Assembly: GCA_034336665.1 (NCBI GenBank)
Contig: JAPFBE010000003.1
Span: forward strand, 59,439,352-59,503,351
Length of the DNA: 64,000 bases
Source: Luscinia megarhynchos
Taxonomy: Eukaryota; Chordata; Aves; Passeriformes; Turdidae
Reading direction: 5' to 3'
Shown: positions 37,905-57,500 of the stretch, piece after piece
Numbering within the stretch: position 1 is the stretch's first letter
Layout: every line of letters starts with the position of its first letter
Program-made: the position numbers and the translations under genes
Notes under the pieces: generated by a model
What the model saw: only the letters and a program-made list of their open reading frames with translations
What the model was told of the DNA's origin: nothing
Database searches by the model: none

Positions 37905-37931
37905 TTATGTCATGTAATTTTAATCATCCAC
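37905..37931 (+). repeat. Copy 1 of an exact 27-bp dispersed repeat
   Basis: The 27 bases beginning 'ttatgtcatgtaatttt' and ending 'aatcatccac' are identical to 43342-43368, 5.4 kb away in the same orientation. The identity stops within a few bases on both sides, so this is a short core rather than a long duplication. It could be part of an old interspersed repeat. Confidence 0.85.
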
Positions 37932-40120
37932 CATGAGTTTAGAACTATTTGCCCTGGACTCTTTCTTCAGGGAAGAGAGACAACGTGCTAGAAGGTGACA
38001 TGCCACCCATCTTAGAGCCCTAGAAAGTCTCCTCTTAGCTCATGTCAGCTAACCAAGTGGCAGATTTCTTCCCATCCAGATCCCTTCCATAGGGATGTAA
38101 TATATAAATGAGAAGCTTGCAGCCCAGGAAATCAACGGGGAAGGCCAGAAACACAAAGGAAATTATGTGGCCAGCAATAAGACAACAAAGAGACTTTACT
38201 AATAGTGATCTTGTGGTTGTGATGGCTTAAGAATTTAAGGTTTGGATGCATCTCACCTTACTTTAGACATCCTAATAATAGTTATTTACATCTGAGCTAG
38301 TGGCACTTACTGCCTTTACAGTCAACTGAGAGAAATGGGACTTTTTAGGGCACAATTCCTGTCATCCTGAAGTAACTATATAAAGCAGTTCAGATGAATT
38401 ATCCCTACAAGTGTTTCTTTCCTTCCATGACGAAAAAGGAAGAACCATCAGATAAAACTGGGAAAAATCTTGAGACACTCAAGCTCTCCTCTGCAAAAAT
38501 ACTTGCTTGCTTTCCCAACTGCAGCAGTTAACCCAAAATAAATGCACTAGCAATTAGAGAAGTCTAAGCAACAATATGAACTCACAATTTGAGAGATGGT
38601 AATACTTTAGTAGAGATGCACAAAAGGTAGATAATGCATTAGTACTGCACCTGAGGCAGGACATTCCAATCCTTTAGCAAATATGACAGATATGACAAAG
38701 CCTGAGGATAAAATTTTAATCACAAGCCTCAGATAGCTTTCATCCAAGGGGGATTGAGAAGGCCACTGGTCCATTAGTGTAAATTTTATAGGTCAGGATT
38801 CAATAGATTAAAATTCTGTGCCAATACCCAAGAAGAGAAAAATTCTAAAAGTCAGTCATTACATGGTGGTTATCCTGAAACTGTCCTCCTTCTCCCCTTA
38901 AAATCCTCTGCCAAAGCTGTCATTTTCTCCACAGCATGCAGCCATAAAATAAACCTTTAAATATGTGTAAACAACAGACTGTCTGTGCTGTCTCTGGGCT
39001 TACATCACATGAAATAGGTATTTAATTGAGTTCTTTTAATTTAAGGAGAGTTGCACTAGGATTCCTTTGAAGTGTCTGGGAAGAGCCAGACTGTGCCATA
39101 AGGCATGCAAGAGCTGAATCAGCTGCAGGATGCCTTTCTCTTGCCAAGTATATTGGGAGCCTCAAGCACTGACACTCGTACCTTATGTTTCAGCTTTCCA
39201 GAACACTGACCTTGAGACAGAACTGCAGCTTCAGACCAATAGATTCAGTCCAGGCAGAGTTATTTAAGAAGCCTGAAAACACAGGTTTACATAATATGCT
39301 GTAAATCTGTAACTATAAACTGTCATCAGTTTAGCTGTGAGTCTGATCTGGTAATTCTGAAATATATTCCTCATCAAAGAGCAGGAAGACAAAGACCTTA
39401 AACAGAATAATTCTTATTAAGAAGATAGTCACCTAAGGAAAAATTTGTGGCAGACAAAACCAAGTATTTTTCATTATTTTATAAGAAAAAATGTGCATTC
39501 CTTCTGTTTGTATTATAACTAAGATTAAAACAGAACATCTGAGAAAATTTGTCAAATTCATCCTTTCTAAAAAGCAGATAAAAATTTAAGAATGAATACA
39601 TTGAACCCTCCAGTTGTTGTAAAAGTTGGAATACTGCACTTTTAGAAAAAAAGAAGATAGCATTTAGGATTATACATCGTGTTCTGTAGAAATGCTAACG
39701 CTTCTCACAATAAGGATTGACCTTCAAAAGCAGATGAAAGGTGCCTTTGCCATGTAAGAATACGTTTCACCACTGGAGGGAACTATTGGACTTCAGTGCC
39801 AGTGTGGGGAAGCAGCAGCTGAATTTCAAATGCTGGGTCTTTTTCCACCCCAGAAAAGTCTGCCCAACCTTGCTGAAATCACTGCAAGGGATAGATTGCA
39901 TTAATTATTACAATGTGAAGATGACAGAAAAGCATTGAAGTTTTTATGTGGCAGCCAATAAGTGTTGGGTATATGGTATTTATAATAAAGTGAGACATTA
40001 AGAAGCTTGCTGCTCTTGGAAAGATTTAGAGACAATTTTACTGAATTCTGTACAAAAATTGAGCTATTTTTAAATTTAAAAGCTACTGAAAAAGGTAGAA
40101 AGAACTCACGTGATTTTCCT

Positions 40121-40140
40121 AACAGGAGACATCTCCTGTT
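40121..40140. repeat. Near-perfect palindrome, 9-bp arms
   Basis: AACAGGAGA and TCTCCTGTT are reverse complements separated by two bases. This is a short dyad with no gene nearby, and chance occurrence is plausible. Confidence 0.8.
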
Positions 40141-40237
40141 CAACACAGAGCATTATCCTTTGCTCAGTATTGCAGCAACCATTTTCAACAAGAATTATAT
40201 TTAGTGACACAGTAAAACTGTCTCTTCTGTTAGCTTT

Positions 40238-41060
40238 CATAGAATCATAGAATGGTTTGGCTTAGAAAGGATATTTAAAGGGCATCTAGTGCAACTTCCC
40301 CTGGAATGAGCAGGGACATCTTCAACTAGATCAGGTTGCTCTAAGCCCAGTCCAACCTGACCTTGAAAGCTTTTCAGGGATGAGGCATCCACCACGTCTA
40401 TTGATAACCTGTGGAAGTGTCTGACCACCCTCCTTGAAAAAAGCAACTTCCTTACATCTAGTCCAAATTAAAGCTCTTTTAATTTAGGCCCCTTCCCCTT
40501 TGTCCTATATGGCCTTGTAAGAGTTCCTTCTCCAGCTCTCCTGTAGCTCCCTCTAGGTATCTGGAAGGTGCTGTAAGGTTTCCTCAGAGCCTTCTCTTCT
40601 CTGGGCTGAAGAAGCCCAACTCTCTCATCCTCAGAAGAGGTGCTCCAGCTCTCTGATCAACTCTGCATCTGCTGCAGCAAGTCCATGTCTTTCTTGTGCT
40701 GGAGGCCCCAGAGCAGGACACAGCAATCCAGGGGATTGCTCACCAGAGAGGAGCAGAGGAGCAGAATCCCCTCCCTCACGCTGCTGCCAGTGCTGCTTTT
40801 GATGTAACCCGGGACATGTTTGGCATTCTGGGCTGTGAGTACATAATTGCTGGGTCGTAGTCAGTCTCTCATCCAGCAGCATTCCCAAGTCCCTTCTCAG
40901 CAGGGCTGCTGCTAATCCCCCAGTCTGTGTTGATACCAGGGTTTGCCCCAGCTCAGGTGCACCACTTTGCACCTGGTCTTCTTGAACTTCATGAGGTTTC
41001 CATGGGCCCATTGCTTCAGCTTTTCCAGGTCCTTCTGGAAGGCCCCCTTTCATCCAGATG
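40238..41060 (-). mobile_element. CR1 LINE fragment, minus orientation, with reverse transcriptase remnant
   Basis: A 5'-truncated CR1 copy of about 0.8 kb. The low-coordinate end carries the reversed terminus 'atagaatcatagaatggttt' at 40238, followed by standard 3' UTR blocks such as 'gggcatctagtgcaacttcc' and 'ccaacctgaccttgaaagc'. Higher coordinates, read on the minus strand, hold the end of ORF2: traces of the 'DLG.LLDERL' region and of 'PLLLSGEQ...LLCPALGPPAQERHG' in a wrong frame for the conserved 'IL.LYSALVRPHLE' stretch. Frameshifts have killed the ORF; apparent ORFs of up to 148 codons are decayed transposon sequence, not a host gene. Confidence 0.92.
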
Positions 41061-43341
41061 GGCCATGTGCAGTACATTTGTCTTTCTTTTTTCAGGGGTA
41101 GGGATATTTTTGTTTGTCTTGGTTTGCCCTTTGCAGTTTGTGGTTAAATTTTTTCATCTTTTTAGGTCATTACATGTTGATTCCTCTAAATGCTATGGAA
41201 AGCTGAAGGAGAGGACTGTATATGGCATTTTTAACAGGCTGTGAATTGGTTTTGCTCAATCCACACTTCTAAGGATGTTCTTCAAAAAGTCACTGTCTCC
41301 ACATGACTCAGATTTACATGCTACAGCTACATTTTAAGAAAGGATCTAATAATTACTTTGGTAACAATATATTAACCCATTTCAGAAAATCAGCTAAGAG
41401 TTCTGAAATCTGGTTTTTTTTCCCACCCTCAGCAGCATGATGTACCATCAATGCACGACGTGGTCATGATTCCTCTTCCTCTGAAACATCATGTAAGAGC
41501 TATGGTAGAATATCATGCACTTCTTACTGTCACACTCATGCACACAGCTCTGCAAATGACCCTCCTGAGGGACAAAGCAAACTGTTAGAGAGGCAAGGCA
41601 GCACAGCACTGATGCCTGCCTCCTTCCCTCCTCTGTTGCTCTGCTGTTCTGTTCTGTTGTTTATCTGATGCAGCCTTGATGAGAGCAGTGATTTTAGCAG
41701 GTATGCCTGCATTATCTGACACATTTCCTCTGCTTCCAGCACCTGAGGTTGTTGAGTCACATGAAAGGGTTTCCTGTGGAGCATCAGCTTACAGCATGGG
41801 GAAATACCTCCCCTATCATACAGCAGTACATTTGCTGCATGTCATGAGTGATTCAACAGCTGTATATTTTCCCTGTCAAGTGTGGATTTCCCCCCAGTTC
41901 CCCCCTATCTTGTGGGAATAAATCCAGTTTCGTGTGCTTTAAAATTTTCCTGGGTTTAGCATAGGACTCGTTGGTTGGTTGGTAAGTTTTCCCACACTTA
42001 GTTATTTACATACCCACTGCTCATTGCAGTTTTGTTGTTCATAGTGGGCAGTCACTCCTCTTGCCATTCTCTGCAGAGCACTGAAGCCAGAAATTCTTCC
42101 CTTAGCCCCATACCCATCCTCAGAAATGACTGATGCTGGTTTGGCAGCACAGCTTGCCAACAGGAGCTGGGAGAGCTTCATGTAATAAGAATACAAAGTC
42201 CATTCACTAAGTTATTTCCCAAAAATAATAAACCATTGTCCTATTGTCTGTGCTTGCTTGCTGAGGGGAAAAATGTCCTGAAATCAAACTGCTACTGTTC
42301 AATGTTGTACCAAGAAAAATATGCCTCAACAGGTTGCCAAGATTTGTTGAAACTAGATATTGTTATAAAAAGCTACATAATTTCTCTTTTTTTCGTTTGT
42401 TGTACAGAATGCTGATAGTTTAGAAAAAGCAGTAGTTTCTATTTCCTTGTTTCTGATGACTTTTTTTCTCCAGGTTAAGGTTTTCTCCCAATTAACTCTA
42501 ATTCCCTAGTAAATGTTTATACCTTCCTTATATTTATTTTCTGTTGAACACTGCATGTTAAATTTGAGATGCTGCACCTGGGAAAGTAGTCTGCTATACA
42601 AAGTTCTGTTTAAGGCAAGTGTGTGAAATGTGTTTGATCCTCTAAAATGTGGTGTTTAGCACTGAGTACAGATTTCAGGTGTAATCAGTGGCTAAAGTAG
42701 AAGTCTGGTGGAAACTGAGGGCAAAGCTTCCAAGATTAAAAATTAATCAAGTCATGTTTTAAGGTAGAGTCAAACACACAAATTACATGTTTATGTAGGA
42801 TAAGAGATTATAATTGTGGCATTTAACTAGGACAGTGATGTGGGATGACAACAACAATCAGTGTATGCATGTAATAAACCTTCTTTTGTCAATATACGTA
42901 TTTAAATGGACTAAGTTGTGTCTCAAATACTCTGGTAACTACTGGGGATTCCCTGGTAATAGCTGAACTCTGTATCAAAAAGATCCTTGGCCACTTGTGA
43001 TTCCTTCCAATTCACAACCTGGTTCTACCAAGAAGCTCATCTGTGCAGGCCAGAAAGGAGCTGTTGCATGCCTTAGCTGTGACCTCATATGAATGGAGGG
43101 AGCTTTGGAAATTAAAATATACCTCAGCTTCTCAGCCTTATTGCCACAAAATGTAGCTACAGTTCAAGTATGTGTACTGAAAAAGTAAGTTTTACCCTGA
43201 AGAAAAAGGGGGAATACACCTTTGGTAGCTGGGCTCTCCTGAAAGAGCAAGGAGTATAAGACAGCTTAGACCTTGGATGATAGGAAGGTGTTTGTATAGA
43301 AGGGAACATTTCCTCCACATGTAGTAGTAAAGGAAGTGCTA

Positions 43342-43368
43342 TTATGTCATGTAATTTTAATCATCCAC
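43342..43368 (+). repeat. Copy 2 of an exact 27-bp dispersed repeat
   Basis: Identical to 37905-37931 in the same orientation. The flanks differ ('agtgcta' before and 'tgcagccc' after here). No other copy was noticed in the window. Confidence 0.85.
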
Positions 43369-44296
43369 TGCAGCCCTTGAATGCACCCCTGCTAAATTAT
43401 TTTTAAACAATTTCAAAACATGTACAAAGAACTACAGAAGTCATTTGAGATACTGGAAATTACTGAGATTTATGAAAAGGAAAAAGGCAGATGTAAGTCC
43501 AAGGTGTTTATTCAAGATGAATGAGTCATTCTGTACTTGTGTTGATACAGAAACTGCCCTAATTCCCAAGGAAGTAATAATGAACATCTTCATTGGTCAG
43601 AAAGAAAAACAAAGGTGTGATGTTGTTGTTACATTAGAATGTTTGGATTGTTTGCTATAGTTGTTTCTAGCTAGTAATAAATGCAAGGCTGTGATATTAG
43701 ACCATGGTAAAAAATGTCAAAGTGAACTTAGTTCAAGTAAGATACAAAATGCATTAATTGTTCTGGAGCAGAAATAATGAGAAACTAAAATAAAAACAAG
43801 ATAATATGATAGAGTGGTACAAAGCATACTTAAGGGTGCATTGTCTTAAAACCCTGGAAATGTTGGATTTTGTACCATTTGGGGGGGATACATTAAGCTA
43901 AAGTTATTGGTCAGGTCTGACAATCAATAGCTTTGAAGGCTTGAACTACTCAACCCATCAAGAAGACAGCACATCAGTATTTTTACTTATATCATTGTGC
44001 TTAATATAAAGTACACTCATTTCACTTGATGGATGAATAAACTGAAACTAGGAATCACACAAAATAAAAGAAGAGCATTTAATCACTAAAACGAAAAATA
44101 ACACCGTAAATTCTCCAACTTTTCAGATCTGGACCATTTCTAGAAGACACACCTGCATAAAATGGATACTATTTTGCTCTGTGTAGGGATAAACATTGTA
44201 ATGTTTAAAAATTGTAATGTTACAGTTTTGTGCTATATACTCAATAAGATTCAGTATTCAGAACATACTGCTACTATAGCATAGAATACTGAGGTT

Positions 44297-44313
44297 TTTA
44301 TTTCTACTTTATT
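44297..44313 (-). terminator. CCDC122: Candidate CCDC122 polyadenylation signals
   Basis: Two TTTATT words on the plus strand (44297-44302 and 44308-44313) read AATAAA on the minus strand, the nearest canonical signals that I find downstream of the CCDC122 stop codon. Assignment is by position only. An unrecognised variant signal nearer the stop is possible. Confidence 0.25.
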
Positions 44314-45414
44314 GCTTTAATGAAAGCAGTCTGGTTCATAAAATTGCAAAGGAAAAAGACTGAGCAAAAAAGCCCTGAGAGACTAACAAAGTTGAGAGAA
44401 AGCCTTAATGAATCAGGATATTGCTTAAAACAACTTTATATTAAGTGAAATAACATATTAAGGGAAATGTAAATATACACCAATATATGAAGATAATAAT
44501 AGTGCTGCATTTTAAGCTTTGCTTTTGTAAGATAACAATATATAAGCAGTTTAACATTTTTCAAAGTAAATAGTCTTCATTTTATGTTCATGAATAAAGG
44601 TAAATCTGAATTATTCAAGACAACACCTTAAATAAAAAGCTACTTTCATAGAACAGATAAACATTACAAGTTATGTCCAAGCAGAACTACTGCCTTAAGT
44701 GTAAGATTAGGGAAAGTACTGTAAATTCTTCAAATGTCAAGCAGCATAAAAATAAACAGAATGTAAAGGAAAATGGTCACAATTCATTACTATTTTAACA
44801 AGAATTTTTAAGACCTTATCATTTACATTAAGTCATCTTAGATCATTAAGCACTTAGATGTTAGATGGCTGATATTAAAATCCTCTAGATAATAAATTCC
44901 TCTATCATCAATCATCTGTAATGCATTCCTGTTTCTTGAGTGTTTCAAAAATCTGTCCAGATGTGGTACCTGCTCACTCCTCTTTGCTAACATCTATCAG
45001 ACCAGTGGAAGTCAGACTATTCGAAGTTCAGTTCTGAGTGTACTTGTTCCAAAATCTTTTTTGGATAGCCCTTGGCCCCTTTGGCCCCCATGCCAGAAGA
45101 TCCTGGCAGACTGGAACATCTTCTATACGACTTTCCCACAGAGCAAAATACAGGCCATCAAAGCTTTCAGAGTTCCTTAGGAAGTTTCAATAAAAAGGGA
45201 TGTGGATAAAAGATAAAATAACATTGGTCTCTCAGGAGTGCAAATATATACTAATATTAATTTTTTCTGTAGGAAAAACAGCATATATTCCAACTTTCAG
45301 AGACCAAGAGAAATTTAAAGGAACTTTCCAAATCTCATTTGTTTGACTTTCAAAAAACTTTTTAGATAAAATTGGCATGTATTTTGAAAACATCTGGAAG
45401 TGTCAGTAACTTTC

Positions 45415-45452
45415 TTCCTGAACAGCTAACTTATTCCTGAACAGCTAACTTA
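45415..45452. repeat. 19-bp tandem duplication in the CCDC122 3' UTR region
   Basis: The unit 'ttcctgaacagctaactta' occurs at 45415-45433 and is repeated exactly at 45434-45452. It lies about 170 bases beyond the CCDC122 stop codon, so it is probably transcribed as 3' UTR. Confidence 0.9.
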
Positions 45453-45622
45453 TTATTGTGGCTATTAGTTTAGGCCACAAAATTAAAGAGAGAAAAACTT
45501 TAAAAGGAAAGAAATCACTGAGGCCTGACCCAGTTATCAGGCTGTTTAAGATTTGTAGCATTTCCAGAAAAAACTCTCCCTGCCTGGGAAAGATCATGAG
45601 CATTTTAGCTTTGTTAAGTTTG

Positions 45623-52412
<6,790 letters not shown>

Positions 52413-52689
52413 TTCAGAAAGAAGTGAAGAACTGGGGGGATAAAAAAAAAGAGGTGAACTGTTTTATCTTTTTTTCCATTTAATTCTTATAGACAAAACA
52501 ATATTGAGGGATCACAGATCGATGTATTGATTTCACTTGGTTAATTTTTGATTAGCAAGAACAGGCTACTCAAAGCTAACCACTGAGAATTAGAACGCCT
52601 CCTCGCAGAATCTCATAAAATAAACTACTGCGGGCTTCTCTGCAGAAAGATCTGCCGTGTGTGAGCACAGTGGGGACTTTAAAAGAGCA

Positions 52690-53010
52690 TCTGAAACGCC
52701 TGAGGCCGCGCTCTCGCCTTTCTCCCAACACCCGCCTTGCCGCGGCCGCCGCCCCTCAGGCCGCCCCTCAGGCCCCGGGCCCCGCCACCGCCCGGGAGAC
52801 GGGCTGATCCCGCCGGGAGAGGGGCTGATCCAGCCGGGAGAGAGGGGGACCGAACCTGCCGGGAGAGAGGGGCCGATCCTGAAGGATCCCCCAGGAAATG
52901 TGCGGCTGTGTCACCGCCCGTGGCGGTGCTGCCGGCTCGCCCTGTGTGCCCGAGGCCATCCCGCTCCGCGCCCTTTGCTCCCGAGTTCCCCGAGCTGCTC
53001 CCTTCATTGT
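52690..53010 (-). promoter_or_regulatory. CCDC122: GC-rich CpG island, probable CCDC122 promoter and 5' UTR exon
   Basis: About 320 bases of GC-rich, CpG-dense DNA starting some 280 bases upstream of the first coding exon of CCDC122. The acceptor before 52431 implies an upstream non-coding exon, and this island is the obvious source. Possible minus-strand donors are weak (for example GGCG|GTGACAC near 52908), so the exon boundary is not resolved. No TATA box was noticed, as is usual for such promoters. ORFs across it are compositional. Confidence 0.6.
52792..52881. repeat. GC-rich minisatellite, 4 units of 21-25 bp
   Basis: Units start CCGGGAGA at 52792, 52813, 52834 and 52859 and end in variants of 'gctgatcc.g' or 'cgaacctg'/'cgatcctg'. 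Spacings are 21, 21 and 25. The minisatellite sits inside the CCDC122 promoter island. Confidence 0.88.
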
Positions 53011-54329
53011 ATTACACTGCACTTGCTGCCGTCATTGTTGTGCACAGAACATCAAGTTTTCCCGAGCACCGCTGGGGTACGAAGGAGATGTGTCCCAGTT
53101 TCTTCTGCCTTATGCCGTGCCCTGCTCTGTAGGCACGGCCTTGCCGCTGGCCCGCTTGTACTCATCCACGGAATTCTGGGGAACTTTAACCCTAAATCGC
53201 ACTATTATAATAATTCGATTTTTAAAATTATATTTTTTTGTATTTTTTATATTTTTATAACCTATTTAACTTAGAATTATAACTATTATAAGTTATGTTA
53301 AGCAACTTAATTATATATATTTTATATAATATTAAGTAACTCACATATATAAAAACAGAAAATATATATATATTTATAACAACGATTTTATAAGCTAATT
53401 GCTCTTCTCTGCACATGACCTATTTATTTCATCCCTTTTCTGAAGCGTAAGCTGAATATAATATTTCATTAAGGTGATGTCAATTTGTCCTTTTTCAATA
53501 TTGTTTTGCACCCTTTTCTGACCTTTTCCTTCTCAGCATTCTGCACCAAAAATAACACCCGTAATTAGTTTTACTTCCTTAGTCTTGCTGAAGGAAACAG
53601 AATGATTGCATCGGTTTCTCTCCACCGAGCAGTTCTGTTAATTTTTAATGAGCTAGCTCAGTCACATTTGGCAGTGGGGTGGAAAGCCTCGGAGATGACC
53701 GATTTCTGCAAACTTCAGGAACAGAGATGTCTGGGCAAGGGTAAGGACAAGGTCGCCTCATCAGTTCCCTTCGGGAGGGAGAGCCAGGATTCAGCTCCCA
53801 TCGCTCTGCCCAGCACATGCCGCGCGGATCAGCAGGAGGGGATATGGCAGAGCACTCACCGTGTGTGTTTCAGACCTGGCAGAAATGTACATCTACTGTG
53901 CTTGCAGGGAAAGGACGAACAGGAAACAGCAACTTATGGGAAATCAAAATTAATTCCTCTGTCCATCAAAAACTACTGTTCTTGCCCCTTCCCTTGTCAT
54001 ATCCTTGACAGTCATGACTATGACTTTAACACAGCTGAGGAAATGTATTAATTATCATTTGATTCTTGCACAAGCCTCGTATAAATCCCTCATTTCCTTG
54101 CTTGCCTTTTAACCTTTGCATTGTCCCGTCAGAGGATTAAGACTTTTTCACTAAGCTGTGTGAAATTCCCGACTGCCGCAAGGAGAAATTGCCACCGTCG
54201 TTCCAGGCCCCAAAAGCTGACACTGCCTACCCTCTCTGTCTAGGTTCAGAACATACTTTTTCGTGCCTGGCTGCCGAATACCCCGTGGAAGAGGCAGCTG
54301 CAGCTCAGAAAAGGAAGCCGCCTGGCTCT
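53011..54329. other. Spacer between the CCDC122 and LACC1 GC-rich promoters
   Basis: No recognised gene. A very AT-rich core with TA repeats runs about 53205-53400. The apparent 149-codon ORF at 53602-54051 has no familiar motif. A good plus-strand donor-like site (GCAAGG|GTAAGGAC, about 53740) exists but has no proven exon. Confidence 0.5.
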
Positions 54330-54590
54330 GCAGCAGTTTTGTTTAAGCTGGTAGCGGGCCGCCCTGTTTGTGCCTGGTTGCCGGTTCGCGGTGTGCGCAG
54401 CGGGCGCAGCTCAAGGTGCGATCGCGGCGGGTCAGCGGCGCTTCCGCGTTCGGCGCTCCCCGGGCACTGTTCATCGCGCTGCTGCCTCGCAGAACAGCTT
54501 GTTCTTTCCGGTGGAACCAGCGGCTAAGCGGGGTCCCGTCAGAAAGAAGAAATACAGGTTCCCGCCGCAGCCTTACACCGCGTAGGAATT
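54330..54590 (+). promoter_or_regulatory. LACC1: GC-rich segment, probable LACC1 promoter / 5' UTR exon
   Basis: A 260-base CpG-enriched island about 3.4 kb upstream of the first coding exon of LACC1. The coding exon starts with a splice acceptor and 28 untranslated bases, so at least one upstream 5' UTR exon must exist; this island is the best-placed candidate. Donor-like words exist (for example CTCAAG|GTGCGA near 54414) but none is compelling. Confidence 0.5.
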
Positions 54591-57500
54591 TCCAGCTTGT
54601 ACAAATCAGCTCCGGGGTTGAAAGAAGTGAGATATATAAAGCTGGAAATGTCTGTGTATTTTATCAGATGGTACCTTTCAGAATTTGATAGCACTGTCCA
54701 CTGTGTAAGTAAACTCCTGTGTTTATGGAAACTTCCGTATTTTCATTGTATGTGCTGATTTCTGTTTCTTCAACCTTACCTAAAAAAAACTAGGTTAAAG
54801 GAGGAAGAATATTTTATTTTAATCCAGTTTAAGAGACTTTCTACTTCCTCCTGCTTTTTGGAATTTCTTTTTTGTGTTTGCTCATATTGAAATTTTACAC
54901 GTGCTATTATCTGGCACTGTTCATTTGGGCTGCTTCAATGACCTGTTTTCTTTCTCTGGGCGTCTCTGTCTGGCAGATGTTAAATATCTCCTGCCATTTT
55001 AATTTTCAAAAAATTATGTCTGTTCTCTCAGTTTCTCTACTAATATAAGATGATCAGCAGGATTCAAAGATGCAGGAAATTGTCAGCAATCTTGTCTTGG
55101 CCAACAGTGAACTTTTAGAATTAGATTTCTGGGGTTCTTGAAAATTGCTTTTTTGCATCTCTTTTCAACCCTGGGCTGTCTCTTCTCTGCAGCCTGGTTT
55201 TATTTCCTTCATTGTTAATTTTCTGTTTTCACTTTGCTTTTCTACTTTTTGCTCTCATTACCTTCTCACCTCTCATATCATTATCGATTGTTTTCTTTGA
55301 CCTACTTTTCTTGGTATCTGTGCTAGAAAATCTCATAACCTCCAAGTGTTTGTACTGTCAGTTTCAGGGAGTGAGAAAATAGCTAATGGGTTGCCTTGGC
55401 TTCAAGTTTGTGCAAGTATTTGTCTTGAATTGTGTGCCAAAACTATCAACTCCTTAATAAATGTACTTATTTTTTTGGATGTGGCTTCGATGGAACACTG
55501 GGACTGTAGAGCATGTTAATTAAAACCTGAATAACCAAATAATAAATCTCCCATAAGCTGAAACATTGCTGGGCTTGGCAAGCATGTATTTTGAGATTTA
55601 TTTTTTTTTGAGTGACTTGGAAAAGAACCAGTTTTGCTATGATTGTAAGCAAATTTATTCTGACACCACTGTCCTCACTAGGACTCTGTGATGCAAAGCT
55701 GGAAGGATACGAGAGTGAATCAGCCCCATTGTTCCTATGCATAAATCCCAATAATTGCCCCTGTGGAGTTTTTGCTGTGCATACACAACCGAGTAACAAT
55801 GTATGCAATTACCTCTCCCTCATCAAACACTTTCCTTCCACCCTTTCTTTGGTGGTACTTTTCTAGTAAGTACAAGAACAACAATGAACTCTATTTACCT
55901 TCCACTGTTGACGTATCTGAAGTGGAGCAATAATCTTGTTTTGCACTACACCCCTCTGTTGTACTGTCTTCCCTGGAACTATTAGCTGTACCTTGATTGG
56001 GATCATGTCACACACAGACAGGCCTCCCACAGAGAGTGTCAGGGTAGGAAGGAAATATTCTGATTTCCCAAGTCATGGTCTTTGGCGTGAGTCTGTTTCA
56101 GCACTGTTTTCTTAGCAAGCTCTTTCCTCTAAAATCCATTATCAGCTGTGTGTAAATAATACTCTGAGCAAAATCAGGAGTCATAAATTCCTTGGTGGTT
56201 GCTTTTGTCTGATATCACATCTTGATATTTTGAGATCACCTGTTTTGATAGTCACTAATTAATCTTTGTAAGTGTTCAATTCGCAGAAAAGAAAACATCG
56301 TTTTCAGTCAGGATTATTTTTCTTCCAGTCTAGAGGAAAGAACAATGAAGAAAATACAGAATGTTTTCTGTAAAACCTTCTCTTGAATAAGCCATCCTTT
56401 AAAACCACAAAGGTCTTTGACCTCTCATTTCAGTGTAGAAACTCTGGGAATCCACTGTCAACCATAAAATGCCAAGGAATACATCATGTCTATCATAATG
56501 ATCAGCCTCAAGTACACATAGAAATAATATTGTTGCAGGATAATGAAGTGATCTGAAGCCAGAACATTCATGTGGTTACAGGAGAATGAGGTCTTGGGGC
56601 AGGAAAATTGTGCCAGGCATTACTTGATGTGGTTAGCTCTGGTAGCAGAGCATTGGTTTCAAAGACTTAAAAGATTCCCAAGTTGCAAAATATAAGCATT
56701 TTCCTCCAAGTAAATTAATATTCATGCAGAATTTGTTGCTGTGGAGAAAAAAAAATAAAGGTGTTAAAGACTACTCTGAATTATTATGGGGTCTTACAAC
56801 TGTTGGTAAAGGTGCATATATTTCTCCTAGATCATGCATAGTGCTTAGTCTTGGAATCTAAGTAGGTGTCTTCAAGGTTCCTGAAGCAGAGGGATCTAGC
56901 CTTTTGTTCCAGACTTCTGGATACCTACACTGGAAACAGAAAGATTATCAGACAGAGAGAAAAGAAAGTAAGACAATTCTGAGAGGATATGTAACATAGG
57001 CCTTCATAGCAACAGAGAGAGGAAAAAATTAATCGACAAGTTTTCATAGGTAGGCCTAGCTAGGCTTGGATCAACAAAGTTCAGAAAAGGGAAAAACCAA
57101 CCACCAAAACTGTAATTACAGCATGGGCCACAAGACAAAACGTGAATTAGAGGATGATACTGGATAAGCTTAACTCACCTTGATTTCAGAGCTGAGTGTA
57201 GTTAGCAGAGTGAAAAAGCTGAGGCAGGAATTTGTGCACAGTATTCTCTTGCTTTAATTTAGTTCTAAGTACTTCTTTCATTACTAGGTAAAGTTTCAGT
57301 AACCTCTACTGAGTTCTTGTGCATGCTGAAAAGAAGAACTATTGTGGTCATGTGCCCCTTCACACAAAAGTCAGAAATTAGCAAGTCAATACTTTTGGAA
57401 CTGCAAAAGGGAGAAGTACAAAAGATCTTGTGAAGGCCTATGGGAAAAATATGTCATTGCCCTCACAGCTCAGCACTCTACTGCCAGGAGGGGTAGCAGA

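Larger units (their letters stand above)
32477..40237. other. Intergenic stretch, no gene seen
   Basis: AT-rich DNA with chance ORFs up to 114 codons (minus strand 33024-33347 and 34393-34737), none recognisable. It contains one copy of a 27-base sequence (37905-37931) that recurs exactly at 43342-43368, and a 9-bp-arm palindrome at 40121-40140. Confidence 0.45.
41061..45622. other. Downstream region of CCDC122, no gene seen; may include its 3' UTR
   Basis: No exon is recognised. The second copy of the 27-bp repeat lies at 43342-43368. Immediately below the CCDC122 stop codon the sequence should be 3' UTR. The nearest minus-strand AATAAA signals that I find are at 44308-44313 and 44297-44302, which would give a 3' UTR of about 1.3 kb, but variant signals could lie closer. 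Confidence 0.4.

Noticed and set aside
40631..41077. A 148-codon minus-strand ORF
   Set aside because: It is the out-of-frame remnant of CR1 reverse transcriptase, not a host gene.
52657..53274. A 205-codon plus-strand ORF
   Set aside because: It is antisense to the CCDC122 promoter island, is driven by GC content and the minisatellite, and ends in AT-rich DNA read as Ile/Phe/Tyr runs.
53602..54051. A 149-codon plus-strand ORF near the LACC1 promoter
   Set aside because: No recognisable domain. A donor-like site lies inside it, but nothing supports translation. At most it overlaps a non-coding 5' exon.
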